The notes: generated by a model from the sequence alone, not told the origin. Shown: positions 8,285 to 16,985, numbered from the stretch's first letter. The stretch: DNA of 64,000 bases from an uncultured Gemmatimonadota bacterium (GCA_902805735.1 CADCTW010000230.1:1-64000), one strand, 5' to 3'. Translations and numbers: made by a program.

Positions 8285-10164
8285 TACGCATTCAGAAACG
8301 CGCGGCACCACTCCTCGAACGATAGAAGCGACCACAACAGGAGGCGGTGGTTCTCCCGCCCGTCCATGTGCCGGCGCACCACTTCACGGACCGCCTCCGG
8401 GCGGATCCACTCGGCGCTCACCGTGTCGGGGGAGAGCAGCATCCGCTCCACGAAGGCGCGGTTGGGGCCGCGCGTCCATGACGCCTCGGGCGCGGAAAAG
8501 CCCTGCTTGCGCCGCTCCGCCGTGGCGCGGGGAACCAGGTGAGCCACCGCGTCCCGCAGGACCTGCTTGCCGTCGTCCGCCTCCACGTACCCCAGCAGGC
8601 GGCGGGCCTCGTTGTCGGGCAGCTCGCGGAAGCGCTCGAAGTTGCCGAGCTTCAGGCGGGCGGGGATGCTCTGGGCCAGCGCGACGAGGTCGTCGTCCAG
8701 AAAGGGTACCCGCTCCTCCAGCGAGTGGGCCATCGCCAGCCGGTCGCCCACGAGGAGCAGCCCGTGCAGGAACGTCTTCGACTCGAACCAGAGCGCGTTT
8801 CCCACCAGCTCCTCCGGCGTGTCGTACCCGAGCGCCGGGTTGTCCAGGAACATGCCGCGGAACGCGTGGCGCGGCGCGTCCGGGTCTGCGGCGCGGAGCA
8901 CGGCGGGCTGGAAGAAGGCGGCGCGGTCGCCATCTTTGACCAGCCGCTGCCAGTACGCGTAGTAGCCGTCGAGGAAGCGTTCGCGTCCGCGGGCGCGGAA
9001 CACCTTGTAGTACCTCCACGGGTAGCCGCCGAAGAGCTCGTCGCCACCCGCGCCCGAAAGGCAGACGGAGACGGAGCGCGAGGCGAGCCGCGCCGCGAGG
9101 TAGTTCGGGTAGCTCATCCCCACCCGCAGGTCTTCCAGGTGCCGCACCACCGCGGGCAGGGTGGCGGCCAGGTCGGCCGGGGCGATCACCTGCTCGAAGT
9201 GCTCCGTCCCGAACCGCGCGGCCAGCTCCGCGGCGGCCGCGCGCTCGTCGTAGCCGGCCTCCGCCGCGTCGGCGCCCTCCGTCTGGAACCCGCAGGTGAA
9301 GGTGGAGAGCCGGGCCGCGCCCTGGGAGGCGACTGCCGTGATGGAGCCGCTGTCGATCCCCCCGGAGAGGTAGCTGCCGACCGGCACGTCGCTCACCATC
9401 TGGCGCTCGACGGCGCGGGTGAACGCGGCCAGCGTCTGCGCCTCGGCGTCGCGCGCCGTCAGCGCGTCGTCCGGACGGGTGAAGTCGAAGTCCCAGTACC
9501 GCCGCCGGTGCAGCGCGCCCCCGTCGTCCGGGTCGACCCACGCGATGGTGCCGGGGGAGAGCAGCGAGACGCCCTCGAAGAGCGTGTGCTCGCCCAGGAG
9601 GTTCTGGAAGGTGAAGTACTCCACGAGCGCCCCGGCGTTCAGCCGCGCCCGCCCCTGGGGGTGGGCCAGCAGCGCGCGCACCTCGGAGCCGAACAGGAGG
9701 GTGCCGCCGCGCCGCGCGAAGTACAGCGGCTTCACGCCGTAGCGGTCGCGGACCAGGAAGAGCCGCCGGGTGCGGGCGTCCCACAGCGCGAACGCGAACA
9801 TCCCGTTGCAGCGCCGGACGAAGTCGATGCCGTCCAGCAGGTATCCGGCGATCAGGACCTCGGTGTCGGTACGCGAGCGGAAGGCGTATCCGCGCCGCGC
9901 GTACTCCTGGCGCAGCTCGCGGAAGTTGTACACCTCCCCGTTGTACACCAGCGCCACCCGGCCGTCCGCCGAGAACATGGGCTGGCGCCCCGCATCCGAC
10001 AGGTCGATGATCGCCAGCCGCCGGTGCGCCAGCCCCACCGGCCCGTCCACGTGGAGCCCCTCGCCGTCCGGCCCGCGGTGCGCGAGCGCATCCCCCATCG
10101 GCTTCACCTCGCGGGGGTCGACCGAGCCTCCGTCCAGCCGTACGGCACCGGCGATTCCGCACAT
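8284..10164 (-). CDS. asnB: Glutamine-dependent asparagine synthase family amidotransferase
   Basis: 626 residues. It starts MCGIAGAV, with catalytic Cys2 of the N-terminal glutaminase. RGPDGEG, the ammonia-channel region DRYGVKPLYF, and the synthetase domain motifs YLSGGIDSGSI (pyrophosphate loop) and SGAGGDELFGGYPWRYY follow. Length is normal for AsnB. Members in O-antigen loci (WbpS type) amidate uronic acid carboxylates rather than aspartate; the position among sugar genes favours that role, but sequence alone does not decide. The ATG is fixed because Cys must be residue 2. Confidence 0.88.
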   Translation of the reverse strand: MCGIAGAVRLDGGSVDPREVKPMGDALAHRGPDGEGLHVDGPVGLAHRRLAIIDLSDAGRQPMFSADGRVALVYNGEVYNFRELRQEYARRGYAFRSRTDTEVLIAGYLLDGIDFVRRCNGMFAFALWDARTRRLFLVRDRYGVKPLYFARRGGTLLFGSEVRALLAHPQGRARLNAGALVEYFTFQNLLGEHTLFEGVSLLSPGTIAWVDPDDGGALHRRRYWDFDFTRPDDALTARDAEAQTLAAFTRAVERQMVSDVPVGSYLSGGIDSGSITAVASQGAARLSTFTCGFQTEGADAAEAGYDERAAAAELAARFGTEHFEQVIAPADLAATLPAVVRHLEDLRVGMSYPNYLAARLASRSVSVCLSGAGGDELFGGYPWRYYKVFRARGRERFLDGYYAYWQRLVKDGDRAAFFQPAVLRAADPDAPRHAFRGMFLDNPALGYDTPEELVGNALWFESKTFLHGLLLVGDRLAMAHSLEERVPFLDDDLVALAQSIPARLKLGNFERFRELPDNEARRLLGYVEADDGKQVLRDAVAHLVPRATAERRKQGFSAPEASWTRGPNRAFVERMLLSPDTVSAEWIRPEAVREVVRRHMDGRENHRLLLWSLLSFEEWCRAFLNA

Positions 10165-10175
10165 CGGGTGAGCTC

Positions 10176-10199
10176 CTCTCCGTGCCTCAGTGTGAGATC
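10176..10199. repeat. Copy of the dispersed CACAGAGG-type repeat
   Basis: CTCTCCGTGCCTCAGTGTGAGA: a single half copy in the 37-nt spacer between the asnB-like and DegT aminotransferase genes. Confidence 0.7.
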
Positions 10200-10201
10200 G
10201 C

Positions 10202-11395
10202 TCAGCCGAGGCTGGCGCGCAGTTCCTCCACCACGGCGTCCACGTCGTCCGCCGTCATCTGCGCGGCGACGGGAAGGGTAAGTGAGAGGCGGTCGGCCAG
10301 CACCGCGTTGGGATACCGTTCCGGCCGCAGTCCGTAGCGGTCGCGGTACACGTCCAGGAGCACCGGCGCGTGGGTGCCCTGGCGGGTGGAGATCCCCATC
10401 TCCTCCAGGCGCATCATCAGCGCGTTCCGCCGGTCGTGCAGCGCCCCCGCGTTGTGCAGCGTGGGCTCTTCGGGGCGGAAGAGCGTCACGTAGCTCTGGT
10501 ACCCGTGGGTGTATCCGGTCGGCACGGCGGGAGGCGCCAGCCACTCCAGGCCGGCCAGCCGCTCGTCGTACGCGGCGGCGATGGCGCGGCGCCGGTCCAG
10601 GATCCAGTCGGCGCGGTCCATCTGCGCCGAGCCGAGGGCGCCCTGGATGTCGGTCATCCGGTAGTTGTATCCCACGACGTGGTACTCGGCCAGGAGGAAC
10701 GCCCCCTCCCCGTGGTGCCGCTGGTGGTCGGAGCGGGTGGCGCCGTGATCGCGCAGGCTGCGGCAGGCAAGCGCGAGCCGGTCGTCCGCGGTCGTGACCA
10801 TGCCGCCCTCTCCCGTGGTGATCGACTTGCGCGGGTGGAAGGAGAAGCACCCCGCATCCCCAAAGGTCCCCGCGTGCCGCTCGCCGATCCACCCGCCGAA
10901 CGCGCAGGCGGCGTCTTCCACCACCCACAGCCCGTGCTTCTCCGCCAGGCGGCTCACCGCGGGCATGTCGGCGCACAGCCCGAAGAGGTGGACGGGCAGG
11001 ATCCCCACCGTACGGTCGGTCACCAGCGCCGCCGCCTGCTCCGCGTCGATGTTGAAGGTGGCCAGGTCCACGTCGCAGAACACGGGCTTCGCGCCCTCGT
11101 ACTCGATCACGTTGGCGGTGGACACCCAGGTGAACGCGGGGACGATCACCTCGTCGCCGGGTTTGAGGCCCAGCGCCTTCACGGCCATGTGCAGGGCGGT
11201 GGTGCACGACGAAGCCGCCACCGAATGCGCCGCCCCCGTGTAGGCCGAGAATTTCCGCTCGAAGTCCGCCACCCTGGGCCCCTGCACGACCCATCCGCTC
11301 GCGAGCGGCTCCTGGATCGCCGCCGCCTCTTCGGGGCCGAACACGGTGCGGGTGATGGGAAGATCGTACTTCCTGGTGCTCGTGAGCATGGTCAT
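10202..11395 (-). CDS. DegT/DnrJ/EryC1/StrS-family sugar aminotransferase (WlbC/WbpE-like)
   Basis: 397 residues. PLP-dependent family signature: SSCTTALHMAVKALGL near the N-terminus, EDAACAFGG, and the Schiff-base lysine in FSFHPRKSITTGEGGMV (about residue 190). Such enzymes transfer an amino group from glutamate to a keto-sugar nucleotide. With the Gfo/Idh oxidoreductase (13882) and hexapeptide acetyltransferase (13283) it forms the WlbA-WlbC-WlbB set making a 3-amino, then 3-acetamido, uronic acid from UDP-GlcNAcA. The first ATG (11395) is taken; MLTSTRK two codons later is equally possible and neither has a good ribosome-binding site. Confidence 0.88.
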   Translation of the reverse strand: MTMLTSTRKYDLPITRTVFGPEEAAAIQEPLASGWVVQGPRVADFERKFSAYTGAAHSVAASSCTTALHMAVKALGLKPGDEVIVPAFTWVSTANVIEYEGAKPVFCDVDLATFNIDAEQAAALVTDRTVGILPVHLFGLCADMPAVSRLAEKHGLWVVEDAACAFGGWIGERHAGTFGDAGCFSFHPRKSITTGEGGMVTTADDRLALACRSLRDHGATRSDHQRHHGEGAFLLAEYHVVGYNYRMTDIQGALGSAQMDRADWILDRRRAIAAAYDERLAGLEWLAPPAVPTGYTHGYQSYVTLFRPEEPTLHNAGALHDRRNALMMRLEEMGISTRQGTHAPVLLDVYRDRYGLRPERYPNAVLADRLSLTLPVAAQMTADDVDAVVEELRASLG

Positions 11396-11450
11396 CGTTC
11401 GGTTTCCCTACCTGATGCGAAATCCGGCTGAACCGTTTGCCCTCGCAGGA

Positions 11451-11840
11451 GCGAATGAATTCGCCGCTGGAACCCTGCGAAGTGCCCTGCGGGGCACTGT
11501 GTCGGACCAGGGCGCGGTCGAGGCGCGGGGTCATGCGGACACCGGCCGGGCCGGAGTTCGCTGCCCCAGGAGCGAATGAATTCGCCGCTGGAACCACGCG
11601 AAGTGCCCTGCGGGCACTGTGTCGAGGTGACCAGGGCGCGGTCGAGGTGCGGGGGTCATGCGAACACCGGCCGGGCCGGAGTTCGCTGCCCCATGAGCGA
11701 ATGAATTCGCCGCTGGAACCACGCGAAGTGCCCTGCGGGCACTGTGTCGAGGTGACCAGGGCGCGTTCGAGGCGCGGGGTCATGCGGACACCGGCCGGGC
11801 CGGAGTTCGGCCCCCCAGGAGCGAATGAATTCGCCGCTGG
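11451..11840. repeat. Tandem array of a 121-125 bp unit, four copies
   Basis: Copies begin GCGAATGAATTCGCCGCTGG at 11451, 11572, 11697 and 11821. The first three are full length (121, 125 and 124 nt to the next) and end CCGGCCGGGCCGGAGTTCG; the fourth diverges after about 40 nt. Differences between copies are not codon-patterned, and no frame is credible as a protein. The array lies just upstream of the aminotransferase gene on its 5' side and may affect its expression. Confidence 0.85.
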
Positions 11841-11947
11841 AACCACGCGAAGTCCCTACGGGGACTCTACGGTCCACTCCCGGTGGAAGTCACAGACCGC
11901 GCAGGCGGTCTTCGCGCAGGTCCAGCGGCGAATTCATTCGCTCCTGG
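11815..11947. repeat. 26-bp perfect inverted repeat closing the tandem array
   Basis: CCAGGAGCGAATGAATTCGC (first 20 nt of the left arm, 11815-11840) is matched by its exact complement at 11922-11947. The 81-nt loop holds a second palindrome, GAAGTCCCTACGGGGACTC. The right arm points away from the array, so the last repeat head is duplicated in inverted orientation. Confidence 0.85.
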
Positions 11948-11972
11948 ACGACGCACGCCGCCGACTTATCCA

Positions 11973-12147
11973 TCGGCGCGGCGGGCGTCCACCGCCGCGA
12001 TGTCCCGTCGGCGCGGCGGGCGTCCACCGCCGCGATGTCCCGTCGGCGCGGCGGGCGTCCACCGCCGCGATGTCTCGTCGGCGCGGCGGGCGTCCACCGC
12101 CGCGATGTCCCGTCGGCGCGGCGGGCGTCCACCGCCGCGATGTCCCG
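11973..12147. repeat. Five tandem 35-bp repeats copied from the epimerase 3' end
   Basis: Units start at 11973, 12008, 12043, 12078 and 12113, each TCGGCGCGGCGGGCGTCCAC followed by CGCCGCGATGTCCCG. Copies are nearly identical. The same unit occurs once at 12231-12265, where it encodes the C-terminal RDIAAVDARRADG of the epimerase. There are no unique spacers, so this is not a CRISPR array. Because 35 is not a multiple of three, each unit would change reading frame. Confidence 0.88.
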
Positions 12148-12223
12148 GCGGCGCCAATCGACCAGGCTCTGCACCCGCTCGTCCAGGCCGATCGTCCGCT
12201 CCTGGACGACGCACGCCGCCGGC
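12148..12223. repeat. Partial duplicate of the epimerase C-terminal coding segment
   Basis: 12147-12198 repeats 12264-12315 with few changes: GCGCCAATCGACCAGGCTCT versus GCGCCAGTCGATCAGGCTCT. On the minus strand it would encode LDERVQSLVDWRRRD, matching LDEGLQSLIDWRRRD of the intact gene. CTCCTGGACGACGCACGCCG also occurs twice, at 11941 and 12199. The period between the duplicates is 117 bp, which is in frame. Confidence 0.8.
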
Positions 12224-13210
12224 CTATCCGTCGGCGCGGCGGGCGTCCACCGCCGCGATGTCCCGGCGGCGCCAGTCGATCAGGCTCTGCAGCCCCTCGT
12301 CCAGGCCGATCGTCCAGCGGAAGCCCAGGTCGCGCTCGGCCGCTTCGGTGGTGCCGACGCGGTTGGTCACGAAGGTCTGTCCGGCCGGTTCGTACAGGAT
12401 GCCGGCGTCGCTCCCCGACAGGCGGATGAGCGACTCGGAGATCTCGCGGATGGAGGTGCCGATGCCGCGTCCCACGTTGTAGCACTCGCCGCTCGCGCCG
12501 GAGCGGAGCGCGGCCACGTTGGCGCGGGCCACGTCCGTCACGTGCACGAAGTCGTACTGCTGCGAGCCGTCCCCGTACACGACGGGGGGAAGGCCCCGGT
12601 CCAGGCGGTCCAGGATCTTCATCATCACCGCGATGTACGCGCCCTTGTAGTCCTGCCGCGGGCCGTAGACGTTCATGTAGCGCAGCCCCGCCCACGAAAG
12701 GCCGTACCGATCGCCCAGACTCTTGAACATGTGCTCGCCCGAGATCTTGGTCGCGCCGTAGAAGGTGAAGTTGTTGTACGGGTGGTCCTCGTCCATCGGG
12801 AGGTGCACCGCGTCGCCGTACACCGAGGCCGAGGACGAGAAGACCACCCGCTCCACCCCCTTCGCGACCGCCGCCTCGATCACGTTGTACGTACCCCGCA
12901 CGTTGACGTCGAACGCGGCGCGCGGGTACTCGTGGCACTGCAGCAGCCAGAGCGCCGCCAGGTGCACCACCCCGTGCATCCCCTCCATCGCGGCGGCCAG
13001 GATGTCGCTGTGCAGGATGTCGCCCCCGTGGGGCGAGATGGAGACGCGCGGGTCCGTGAGCGCCTCGCGCAGGTTGTCGCGCCGGCCGCGGAAGAAGTTG
13101 TCGTAGACCACCACCTCCGCCACGTCCGTCTTCAGGAGCTCGTCCACCACGTGGCTGCCGATGAACCCCGCGCCGCCCACCACCAGGATACGCTTGCCGG
13201 ACAGATCCAT
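12224..13210 (-). CDS. NAD-dependent epimerase/dehydratase (SDR, UDP-sugar)
   Basis: 328 residues. Extended SDR: NAD-binding GGAGFIGSH at residues 12-20, SSSASVYG, and the catalytic Tyr/Lys in YGATK. The sugar-binding side has RYMNVYGPRQDY. The domain order fits UDP-glucose/GlcNAc 4-epimerases and related dehydratases; the exact sugar cannot be read. The last 13 residues (RDIAAVDARRADG) coincide with a 35-bp repeat unit that is amplified just beyond the stop codon, so the C-terminus has probably been altered by repeat events. ATG 13210 begins MDLSGKRILVVGG. Confidence 0.85.
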   Translation of the reverse strand: MDLSGKRILVVGGAGFIGSHVVDELLKTDVAEVVVYDNFFRGRRDNLREALTDPRVSISPHGGDILHSDILAAAMEGMHGVVHLAALWLLQCHEYPRAAFDVNVRGTYNVIEAAVAKGVERVVFSSSASVYGDAVHLPMDEDHPYNNFTFYGATKISGEHMFKSLGDRYGLSWAGLRYMNVYGPRQDYKGAYIAVMMKILDRLDRGLPPVVYGDGSQQYDFVHVTDVARANVAALRSGASGECYNVGRGIGTSIREISESLIRLSGSDAGILYEPAGQTFVTNRVGTTEAAERDLGFRWTIGLDEGLQSLIDWRRRDIAAVDARRADG

Positions 13211-13245
13211 TGAGAATCGCTTCGATCGGTGAAAAGAAGGACAAG

Positions 13246-13271
13246 GATCTCACGAGGAGGCACGGAGAGAA
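13246..13271. repeat. Copy of the dispersed CACAGAGG-type repeat
   Basis: GATCTCACGAGGAGGCACGG followed by AGAGAA, a degenerate half copy between the acetyltransferase and epimerase genes. Confidence 0.6.
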
Positions 13272-13282
13272 ACGCTCCGAGC

Positions 13283-13885
13283 CTACCCGGGAGCCAGCTC
13301 GTCCGGTCCCGCGAGTACGTAGCGGTCGCCGCAGCTCCCGCAGGTGGTGCCGTCGCCCGGCTCCCCCGGCTCGGCCAGCCGCTCTCCGCACTGGCACATC
13401 CACCCCACCCGCCGCGCCGGCACGCCCGCGACCAGTCCGTAGGCCGGCACGTCGCGGGTGACCACCGCGCCCGCCGCCACGAACGCGTACGGGCCCAGGT
13501 CGTGGCCGCACACGATGGTGGCGTTGGCGCCGATGGAGGCACCCCGCCCCACGCGCGTGGGGCGGTACTCGTGCTTGCGCGAGACGTGGCTGCGCGGGTT
13601 CAGCACGTTGGTGAACACCATGGAGGGGCCGAGGAAGACGTCGTCCTCGCAGTGCACGCCCTCGTAGATGCTCACGTTGTTCTGCACCTTGACGTTGTCG
13701 CCCAGCCGGGTGCCGGGCATCACCACCACGTTCTGCCCCACGGAGCAGCGCTCCCCGATTGCCGCGCCGCCCATCACGTGGCAGAAATGCCACACGCGGG
13801 TGCCCGCGCCGATCACCGCGCCCTCGTCCACGTAGGCGGACTCGTGCCGGTACCAGCCCCCCGGCATCTCCCGCATCTCGCTCAC
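13283..13885 (-). CDS. WlbB/WbpD-like UDP-sugar 3-N-acetyltransferase
   Basis: 200 residues, left-handed beta-helix with hexapeptide turns ([49 protein letters not shown]). HFCHVM and [14 protein letters not shown] match the WlbB/WbpD group, which acetylates the 3-amino group of UDP-2-acetamido-3-amino-glucuronate using acetyl-CoA. An unusual C-terminal tail of about 35 residues carries CQC and CGSC, a likely zinc ribbon. The GTG at 13885 overlaps the stop of the oxidoreductase gene (GTGA), supporting that start; ATG 13876 is the alternative. Confidence 0.85.
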   Translation of the reverse strand: MSEMREMPGGWYRHESAYVDEGAVIGAGTRVWHFCHVMGGAAIGERCSVGQNVVVMPGTRLGDNVKVQNNVSIYEGVHCEDDVFLGPSMVFTNVLNPRSHVSRKHEYRPTRVGRGASIGANATIVCGHDLGPYAFVAAGAVVTRDVPAYGLVAGVPARRVGWMCQCGERLAEPGEPGDGTTCGSCGDRYVLAGPDELAPG

Positions 13886-14919
13886 GCGGGCGTGACCTCG
13901 TACGCCAGCCGTCCGGCCACCAGGGCGGCCTGGGCGCGCTCCAGTACCCGCACCACGCGGAGGCCGTCGCGGGCATCGCTGCGCGGCGGGCTGCCTGTCG
14001 CGATCGAGCGCAGGAACTCGGTGCACTCGATGGCGAGCGGCTCCTGCCCGCCGATCCGCGGGGAGACGATGTCGCCGTCGCGGGGGGCGAAGAGCACGGG
14101 CTCCGGGGGCGCCGCGGGGTCGGCTCCGGAGGCGCGGCGGTCCAGCCCCTTGTCGAACACGCGCACCTTCTCGCGCGGGTCCATGTCGTTGAACACAACC
14201 ATCTTCTTGGAACCCACCACGGTCAGCCGGCGCTCCTTGTGGGGGTCCAGCCAGCTCACGTGCACGTGCGCTACACGGCCCGAGGGGAAGCGAAGGGTGA
14301 TGAACACCACGTCTTCGATGTCCGCCTGGAGGAATCCCTGGCCGCTCGCGCTGACCTCCTCCGGCTCCTCGTCCAGCAGGTACAGGAGCATGGAGATGTC
14401 GTGCGGAGCGAGGCTCCACAGGGCGTTTTCGTCGCTGCGCAGCTTGCCCAGGTTGAGCCGCTGCGAATACGCGTAGTACACCTGCCCGAGCTCACCCTGC
14501 TCGATCATGTTCTTGATGTGCTCCACCGCCGGGTGATACTCCAGCAGGTGGCCCACCATCAGGATGCGCCCCGCTTCTTCGGCGGCGCGCGTAACCCGCT
14601 CCGCGTCCGCCACCGAGAGCGCCAGCGGCTTCTCCACGAAGACGTGCTTCCCCGCCTCCAGCGCCTGCACCGCCATGCCGGCGTGCAGCGGAGCGGGCGT
14701 CGCGAGCACCACCCCCTGTACCTCCGGGTCTTCCAGCACGGACTGGTACGAGCCGGTGATCCGCACTCCGCCGTACTGCCTGCGCACCTTCTCGCGCACC
14801 GCGGCGGACAGGTCGCACGCCACGCGAAGGTCCGAGAGCGCGGCGAAGCTGCGCAGCAGGTTGGCGCCCCAGTAGCCGCATCCGACGACCGCCGTGCGCA
14901 CGTGGTGCAACTCGCTCAT
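13882..14919 (-). CDS. Gfo/Idh/MocA oxidoreductase (WlbA/WbpB-like)
   Basis: 345 residues. The N-terminal Rossmann motif is [29 protein letters not shown] holds the conserved EKP lysine. The C-terminal alpha/beta substrate domain contains [10 protein letters not shown]. In WlbA/WbpB this enzyme oxidises C3 of UDP-N-acetylglucosaminuronate with NAD, giving the 3-keto sugar for the aminotransferase. The adjacent, overlapping acetyltransferase supports that pathway. The UDP-GlcNAc 6-dehydrogenase that makes the substrate is not in the window. Confidence 0.85.
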   Translation of the reverse strand: MSELHHVRTAVVGCGYWGANLLRSFAALSDLRVACDLSAAVREKVRRQYGGVRITGSYQSVLEDPEVQGVVLATPAPLHAGMAVQALEAGKHVFVEKPLALSVADAERVTRAAEEAGRILMVGHLLEYHPAVEHIKNMIEQGELGQVYYAYSQRLNLGKLRSDENALWSLAPHDISMLLYLLDEEPEEVSASGQGFLQADIEDVVFITLRFPSGRVAHVHVSWLDPHKERRLTVVGSKKMVVFNDMDPREKVRVFDKGLDRRASGADPAAPPEPVLFAPRDGDIVSPRIGGQEPLAIECTEFLRSIATGSPPRSDARDGLRVVRVLERAQAALVAGRLAYEVTPA

Positions 14920-14959
14920 CGCTGGAGCTCCTGGATGGCCCCGATTGCGCCCGGCCCGC

Positions 14960-16927
14960 TCAAGCGGAGACCCGTGCGGCGCGAGCCGGCGCCCCGTGCC
15001 TGGCGGGCAGGGACGACGCGTCCGGCCCGTCGAGGTCGTCGCCGTAGGGGTAGTACACGTCCTGCGCGACGGCCGTGGAGTCCGGATCGTTGAGCACCGC
15101 GCCCACGACGTCGGCGCCGACGCTGGCGAGCTGCTGAACGGCCCGCTGGGCCGCGCCGCGGTCGGTGCGGCCCGCGCGCACCACCACGAGAACCCCGTCG
15201 GCGGCCGTGCCCAGGATGCACGCGTCGGCGGCGGCGAGCAGCGCGGGAGTGTCCAGGACCACCAGGTCGAACTGCCTGGAGAGAAGGTCCAGGGTTTCCC
15301 GCATCTGCCCGCCGCCCAGCAGCTCCGCGGGGTTCGGCGGCAGCACGCCGGCCGGGAGAAGGTACAGCCCGCCGACGGCCGTCTCGCGCAGCGCCTGGTC
15401 GAGGGGAACGTGCCCGAGGATCACCTGGGTGAGCCCCGGCTCGCGGGGCATGCCGAACAGCGGGTGCAGGCGCGGCTTGCGCAGGTTGCAGTCTACGATG
15501 GCGATGCGCAGCCCCTGCTGCGCGTACGCCACGGCCAGGTTGGCCGCGGTGGTCGTCGTCCCTTCCGCTGGCGAGGCGCTGGTGACGGCCAGGCTCTTCA
15601 TCGCCCGCGCCGCCGGCGAGAAGAGGAGCTGGGTGCGCAGCCTCCGGTACGCCTCCGCGCCGGGAGAGCGGGGGGCGGAGACGGTGACCAGGGTGTCCGC
15701 GCCGCCCTCGCCCGTCCCGCCCCTCGGCAGGGCGGCCCGGCGCAGGCGGCCACCGCCAGGCCCGGCGATCCGCGGGATCAGCGCGAGGCCCGGAACGCCG
15801 AGCAGCTTCTCCAACTCGTCCCGGCGCCTGACCGACGTATCGAGGCTCTCCCTCAGGAACGCCGCGCCCGCGCCGAGCGCCAGCCCCATCACCACCCCGA
15901 GCGCCAGCTTGACCGGCATGCGGGTGTCGAGGGGAGCCCCGGGCAGCGGCGCCGCATGGACGATCTCCACCTGCCCCGCTTCCACCGCCTCCGCGACGCG
16001 GGCCCGCCGCAGCTCGTGCCGGAGCTGCTGCCGGTCCGCCATCAGCTCCTCGCGCCGCACCTCCATCAGCCCGCCGGAGCCGAACATCTCCGCCAGCACC
16101 GAATCGCTCCCCCGCAACTGCTCTTCCAGGGCCACGCGGCGGCGGCGCGACTGCTCCTGCGCGGCCCTGGCGTTCACGCGCTGGAACACGACCATGGCCG
16201 CGTTCACCACCCGCCGCGCGAGCTCCGGGTCGGGCGACGTGTACTCCACCGCCACCGCGTCCGTCTTTTCCCGCAGGCGGGTGCTGAGACTGGAGCCCAG
16301 GTGGTCGATCGCCCGGTCCCGCGGCCGGATCGCGAGCCGAGCGGCCTGGACCTCGGGACGGGAGCGCACTGTGAAGCGGACCCCCGGCAGATCGACGGGC
16401 TCGCCATACCTGGCGCGTGCCACGGCATCGCCGGACGTGGCCTTCACCCCATCCGCCCCGAAGGCCAGCCGGATGATCCGGGACTCGCCGGGCGCAAGCG
16501 TGACGGCGGCACCGCTCAGCTCGCTCACCCGGATGCCACCCGGCGCGGCCTGCAGGCGCAGCCCCTCGCGATCCACCACCTCCCCCAGCACCTGCCGGCC
16601 CCTGAAGACCTCCAGCTGCGAGAGCAGGGGGTTGGTGCCGGTGCCATAGATGGCCTTCGCCACCTCCTCGTCCAGGCGGCTCGCCGGGGACGACCGGGTG
16701 TCGGCCAGGCGGAAGAGGCCGCTGGCGCGATAGGCCGGCACCCGGTCGAGCACCCGGTGCGCCGTGAGCGCGGACACGAGGACCGTCACCGCCGCCACGA
16801 GCCAGGCGTGCCGCCGGAGGATGGACATCAGGCCGTGGACGTCCATCGCCTCCTCACCCCACGGCCCCTGCGGAACGGCTCTACGCGAGCCGTCAGGATC
16901 ACGCTGGACGGACTCAATGCTGGACAT
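14960..16927 (-). CDS. Wzz-type chain-length protein fused to a BY-kinase domain, probably catalytically dead
   Basis: 655 residues. First membrane helix around residues 40-60, a periplasmic Wzz-like part with coiled coil (RRRRVALEEQLR), second helix at about 336-358 (PVKLALGVVMGLALG), then a cytoplasmic tyrosine-autokinase-like domain. The P-loop reads SPAEGTTTTAANLA: position 457, normally Lys, is Thr (ACG). The Walker A' motif reads VDCNLRKP, with Asn481 in place of the second Asp. Walker B (LVVLDTPA) is intact and the tail has only YYPY. It should still control polysaccharide chain length or export, but kinase activity is doubtful. The start is uncertain; MDVHGLMSIL, 27 codons later, follows GAGGAGG. 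Confidence 0.82.
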   Translation of the reverse strand: MSSIESVQRDPDGSRRAVPQGPWGEEAMDVHGLMSILRRHAWLVAAVTVLVSALTAHRVLDRVPAYRASGLFRLADTRSSPASRLDEEVAKAIYGTGTNPLLSQLEVFRGRQVLGEVVDREGLRLQAAPGGIRVSELSGAAVTLAPGESRIIRLAFGADGVKATSGDAVARARYGEPVDLPGVRFTVRSRPEVQAARLAIRPRDRAIDHLGSSLSTRLREKTDAVAVEYTSPDPELARRVVNAAMVVFQRVNARAAQEQSRRRRVALEEQLRGSDSVLAEMFGSGGLMEVRREELMADRQQLRHELRRARVAEAVEAGQVEIVHAAPLPGAPLDTRMPVKLALGVVMGLALGAGAAFLRESLDTSVRRRDELEKLLGVPGLALIPRIAGPGGGRLRRAALPRGGTGEGGADTLVTVSAPRSPGAEAYRRLRTQLLFSPAARAMKSLAVTSASPAEGTTTTAANLAVAYAQQGLRIAIVDCNLRKPRLHPLFGMPREPGLTQVILGHVPLDQALRETAVGGLYLLPAGVLPPNPAELLGGGQMRETLDLLSRQFDLVVLDTPALLAAADACILGTAADGVLVVVRAGRTDRGAAQRAVQQLASVGADVVGAVLNDPDSTAVAQDVYYPYGDDLDGPDASSLPARHGAPARAARVSA

Positions 16928-16962
16928 GGGATTCGGGAGTGATCGCGAAAGGGACCAGTTCG

Positions 16963-16985
16963 TTCTCCGTGCCTCTGCGTGACAC
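16963..16985. repeat. Copy of the dispersed CACAGAGG-type repeat
   Basis: TTCTCCGTGCCTCTGCGTGA: a half copy abutting the stop codon of the GT4 gene at 16986. Confidence 0.7.

Noticed and set aside
11973-12147. Possible CRISPR array
   Set aside because: The 35-bp units are directly joined with no variable spacers and match the 3' end of the neighbouring epimerase gene; no cas genes are present.
11934-14198. 754-residue minus-strand open frame
   Set aside because: It runs through the tandem repeats and across three good genes in the wrong frame, with Arg/Pro-rich shadow composition.
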